A stretch of 5,583 bases of DNA, taken from Spirochaetaceae bacterium. GTDB lineage: Bacteria; Spirochaetota; Spirochaetia; SZUA-6; Fen-1364. Below are positions 5,343 through 5,583 of the stretch, piece after piece; within the stretch, counting starts at the first letter, position 1, and every line of letters starts with the position of its first letter. The notes beneath the pieces were generated by a model, which saw only the letters and a list, made by a program, of their open reading frames with translations, searched no databases and had not been told where the DNA came from. The position numbers and the translations under genes were made by a program. Location: positions 1 to 5,583 of the forward strand of contig PMZS01000256.1 in the NCBI GenBank assembly GCA_003170115.1, in the 5' to 3' direction.

Positions 5343-5583
5343 TTCAAGCCTTTTACGTAGATACGGGATTTCCGCTGCAGGTTGTAGCTCAACCGCTTCT
5401 TCTCGGGAAGCATCGCCGGGTCGGCCTCGCTGAATCCCAGCTTCACGAACCAGTCGGCTGTCTGGGTTGTAAGAACGAAGGCCGATGACAGGCCTCGCCT
5501 CCGTGCCCTTTCGCAGAGGTAGTCCACGAGCTTCGGCCCCACGCCCAGGTGCAGAAAGTGCTCGTCCACGGCGATGCCGGCGA
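5339..5583 (-). CDS. argA: N-acetylglutamate synthase-like GNAT acetyltransferase, C-terminal part
   Basis: Only the last 80 residues are in the window; the frame stays open through the right edge. They hold the second half of a GNAT fold: the acetyl-CoA-binding strand and loop (AGIAVDEHFLHLGVGPKL), then SAFVLTTQTADWFVKLGF and a tail LPEKKRLSYNLQRKS. The LTT...WF..GF block and the LPE.K...YN.QRKS ending are strongly like the C-terminus of bacterial ArgA, which makes N-acetylglutamate from glutamate and acetyl-CoA as the first step of arginine synthesis. The usual Gln/Arg of the (Q/R)xxGxG loop appears to be Leu here. Whether an amino-acid-kinase-like regulatory domain precedes it cannot be seen, so it could be the short GNAT-only form. 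The GTG at 5569 lies mid-fold and is not the start. It converges on the MBL/hemerythrin gene. Confidence 0.8.
   Translation of the reverse strand, partial: AGIAVDEHFLHLGVGPKLVDYLCERARRRGLSSAFVLTTQTADWFVKLGFSEADPAMLPEKKRLSYNLQRKSRIYVKGLN

Overview
This is a gene-dense, GC-rich bacterial window with no rRNA, tRNA, CRISPR array or mobile element. Six protein genes were found and two are cut by the window edges. There is no gene-free stretch longer than about 110 bases. The fusion of a GHKL-type ATPase domain to HDOD, and the large MBL/cNMP-like/hemerythrin protein, both resemble proteins I know from spirochaetes (Treponema/Spirochaeta-like). My best guess is therefore a high-GC member of Spirochaetota. 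That is recognition of protein style, not a database result.

Layout. On the minus strand, reading right to left: a 94-aa single-repeat UPF0016/Gdt1 membrane protein (1817-1533), then 2 bases later a ferritin-like di-iron four-helix protein (1530-1057), then after a 64-base gap with its own good promoter an ATPase-HDOD protein (992 to the left edge, incomplete). On the plus strand, divergent from these: an amidohydrolase_2-type metal hydrolase (1925-2716), then 28 bases later an 865-aa multidomain protein (2745-5342). The order in that protein is an uncharacterised N-terminus, an MBL-fold hydrolase, two cyclic-nucleotide-binding-like folds and a C-terminal bacteriohemerythrin. It converges on the 3' end of a minus-strand argA-like N-acetylglutamate synthase (right edge to 5339). 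Their two stop codons share the palindrome CTAG.

Main points. (1) The 865-aa protein joins a putative hydrolase, ligand-binding folds and an O2/NO-type di-iron sensor in one chain, and the hemerythrin has Gln807 where a conserved iron-ligand His is expected. (2) Both plus-strand genes have a -10-like hexamer ending exactly 6 bases before the ATG, a -35-like hexamer 17 bases further up, and no Shine-Dalgarno, which is the geometry of leaderless mRNAs. The UPF0016 and HDOD minus-strand genes have purine-rich ribosome-binding sites. (3) Several neighbours are predicted metalloproteins: a Gdt1-type Mn2+/Ca2+ transporter half, a di-iron ferritin-like protein and a di-iron hemerythrin. A shared role in metal or oxygen homeostasis is possible but is inferred only from proximity.
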